Made by a program: the position numbers and the translations under genes. Below, piece by piece: positions 62,275 through 64,000 of a stretch of 64,000 nucleotides of DNA. Within the stretch, counting starts at the first letter, position 1; each line of letters opens with the position of its first letter. Source of the DNA: Enterobacteriaceae bacterium 4M9 (GTDB lineage Bacteria > Pseudomonadota > Gammaproteobacteria > Enterobacterales > Enterobacteriaceae); the NCBI GenBank assembly GCA_010092695.1, contig JAADJJ010000001.1:1054001-1118000 (forward strand). Reading direction: 5' to 3'. The notes beneath the pieces were generated by a model, which saw only the letters and a list, made by a program, of their open reading frames with translations, had not been told where the DNA came from and did not search any database.

Positions 62275-64000
62275 CTAGACCTGAAAATCACAGGTGAAGT
62301 TTTTATCGTCATAGCCAATGTGCAGGTGCCGGTACTGCTGCAACTGTGCATTCGCCGTCAGCAACCGATGGCTGATTTGCGGCAGCAGCGTATTGGTGAG
62401 GATGTTATCCACCAGTCGGCCTCCGGACTCTACCTCGGTGCAGCGGCTGACGATTTGCGCAATCACCTGGTCATCAAACGTGCAGGTCATATGGTGATTT
62501 TCCTGTAGCCGACGCCGGATGCGCTCAAGCTGAAGCTTCACAATATCGCTCAGTACGGCGTCGCTCAGGGGATAATAAGGAATCACCATCATGCGCCCCA
62601 GCAGTGCGGCGGGGAAGACGCGCAGAAGCGGGTCGCGCAGCGCCGCGGTCAACTGCTCAGGGTCTGGCAACATCTGTGGGTCCGCGCAGAGGGCGCTGAC
62701 AACCTCGCTGCCTACGTTGGAGGTCAGGATGATAATGGTATTGCTGAAATCCACCCGCAACCCTTCGCCGTCTTCCATCCAGCCTTTATCGAACACCTGG
62801 TAGAAGATTTCATGCACGTCCGGATGCGCTTTTTCGACCTCATCGAGCAGGATGACGCTGTAGGGACGCCGACGTACTGCTTCGGTCAGCACACCGCCTT
62901 CGCCGTAGCCGACGTAACCTGGCGGCGCTCCCTTGAGCGTCGATACAGTGTGCGACTCCTGGAACTCGCTCATGTTGATGGTTACCACGTTGCGCTCGCC
63001 GCCGTAAAAACTCTCGGCCAGCGCATGTGCGGTTTCGGTTTTGCCGACCCCGGAAGGCCCGCACAGCATAAAAACGCCGATGGGTTTGTTCGGGTCATCA
63101 AGGCTTGCGCGCGAGGTAATAAGGCGGCTGGCAATCGCATCCAGCCCGTGCTTCTGGCCAATCACGCGCTGGTTGAGGGTATCGGCAAGCCCGAGCACCG
63201 ACTCAATTTCGCTTTTCATCATGCGCCCCAGCGGGATGCCGGTCCAGTCGGCTACCACGCTGGCAATAATGTTGGCATCCACCGTCGGGAAAATGAGCGG
63301 GTCGTTATTCTGCACTTCATCAAGACGCTGCTGTTGTTCGGCAAGCTCGGCGCGCAGTGCGGCGTTATCCTGCTCACTCTCGCTATCCTCAGCGGCTAAC
63401 CGGGCGCGTAGCGCAATAATATCGTTCACCAGCGCCAGTTCACTGTGCCAGCGGGCGCTGAGTGCTGACAACTGCGCCTGCACCTGCTCAAGCTCGGCGG
63501 CAATTTTCGCTGCCCGTTGCTCGTCGCCTGCGCCGATGCGCGCATCGCGCAGCGCGACGTCTCGTTCAGTTTCCAGCGCCTCAATGCGGTGGCGGCAGTG
63601 TTCTACCGGGCCTGGCTCCGCGTGCTGGCTGATAGCGCAGCGTGCGCAGGCGGTATCAAGCAGGCTGATGGCTTTGTCCGGCAACTGGCGGTCGGTGATA
63701 TAGCGGTGAGAAAGGCGCACTGCGGCTTCTACCGCTTCGTCCAGCAGGATGATTCGGTGATGCTGCTCTAGTGTGGGGCGCAGGTGGCGCAGCATGAGAA
63801 TTGCTTTTTTCTCATCAGGCTCCTGCACCTTTACCACCTGGAAGCGGCGGGTCAGGGCCGGGTCTTTCTCAATGTACTTTTTATATTCCGACCAGGTGGT
63901 GGCACCGATGGTGCGCAATTGCCCACGGGCGAGGGCAGGCTTCATCAGGTTGGCGGCATCGCCGGTTCCCTGGCTGCCGCCTGCGCCAATCAGGGTATGA
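62275..64000 (-). CDS. clpV: Type VI secretion AAA+ ATPase ClpV (TssH), partial
   Basis: The C-terminal ~574 residues of a ClpB-like AAA+ ATPase; the start lies beyond the window. Visible parts are the end of the first AAA domain (GAGGSQGTGDAANLMKPALA, RGQLRTIGATTWSEYKKYIE, arginine finger region), the middle coiled-coil, the second Walker A GPSGVGKT, Walker B VILLDEVEKAHPD and the pore loop GYVGYGEGG, ending in a short DFQV tail. The GGSQGTG and short tail are ClpV-type rather than ClpB-type. ClpV disassembles contracted TssB/TssC sheaths. The adjacent kinase gene confirms the T6SS context. Confidence 0.93.
   Translation of the reverse strand, partial: HTLIGAGGSQGTGDAANLMKPALARGQLRTIGATTWSEYKKYIEKDPALTRRFQVVKVQEPDEKKAILMLRHLRPTLEQHHRIILLDEAVEAAVRLSHRYITDRQLPDKAISLLDTACARCAISQHAEPGPVEHCRHRIEALETERDVALRDARIGAGDEQRAAKIAAELEQVQAQLSALSARWHSELALVNDIIALRARLAAEDSESEQDNAALRAELAEQQQRLDEVQNNDPLIFPTVDANIIASVVADWTGIPLGRMMKSEIESVLGLADTLNQRVIGQKHGLDAIASRLITSRASLDDPNKPIGVFMLCGPSGVGKTETAHALAESFYGGERNVVTINMSEFQESHTVSTLKGAPPGYVGYGEGGVLTEAVRRRPYSVILLDEVEKAHPDVHEIFYQVFDKGWMEDGEGLRVDFSNTIIILTSNVGSEVVSALCADPQMLPDPEQLTAALRDPLLRVFPAALLGRMMVIPYYPLSDAVLSDIVKLQLERIRRRLQENHHMTCTFDDQVIAQIVSRCTEVESGGRLVDNILTNTLLPQISHRLLTANAQLQQYRHLHIGYDDKNFTCDFQV

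Overview
The window is a chromosomal segment of a gammaproteobacterium of the family Enterobacteriaceae. The first ~24 kb carries the E. coli min-68 gene set (plsC, ftsP, ygiQ, dkgA, yqhD, yqhC, yghB, metC, exbB, exbD, yqhA, gpr, yghX, yghU), with lengths and key residues matching the E. coli proteins. The genus cannot be fixed from the sequence; the mix of a BapA-type adhesin with a type VI secretion locus suits Enterobacter, Kosakonia, Cronobacter or Cedecea-like organisms (inference).

Layout. 1-7.8 kb: end of plsC, ftsP, ygiQ, a barstar-like gene, then the aldehyde detoxification genes dkgA and yqhD with their divergent activator yqhC. 7.9-11.7 kb: a three-gene periplasmic GMC (gluconate-type) dehydrogenase operon (Tat-signal small subunit, flavoprotein, triheme cytochrome c) lying between yqhC and yghB. 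12-24.5 kb: yghB, metC diverging from the Fur-regulated exbBD, yqhA, gpr, mqo, a dienelactone hydrolase, a LysE exporter diverging from an Lrp-type regulator, a lipoprotein carboxylesterase, yghU. 24.6-25.4 kb: an orphan MetQ/NlpA lipoprotein.

25.9-34.1 kb: an eight-gene, one-direction operon for nitrogen/carbamoyl catabolism: biuret-hydrolase-like cysteine hydrolase, DUF2877 protein, FdrA, DUF1116 protein, carbamate kinase, a free-standing allophanate-hydrolase C-terminal-like protein, an NCS1 permease and a LysR regulator. The likely logic is import of a carbamoylated substrate, amide hydrolysis, phosphorolysis of the carbamoyl group by an oxamate-transcarbamylase-like complex, and ATP recovery by carbamate kinase. 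Its true substrate is unknown.

34.1-38 kb: an accessory stretch with a broken enolase-superfamily relic, an Mrr-type nuclease, small candidate ORFs and a CspA-family gene. 38-58.8 kb: a bapABCD-type system, a 5233-residue surface adhesin with 37 Ig-like repeats plus its dedicated type I secretion pore, ATPase and adaptor. 58.8-61.2 kb: an AT-rich, gene-poor island containing a 32-codon ORF whose product starts with a textbook class II microcin double-glycine-type leader followed by a Trp-rich cationic core, with its own ribosome binding site and terminator; a divergent 96-residue membrane protein next to it could be its immunity factor. 61.3 kb to the end: a T6SS-associated Ser/Thr kinase and the 3' part of clpV, the edge of a type VI secretion cluster running off the window.

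The two items most worth following up are the microcin-like peptide with its putative immunity protein (60.4-61.1 kb) and the carbamoyl-catabolic operon (25.9-34.1 kb).
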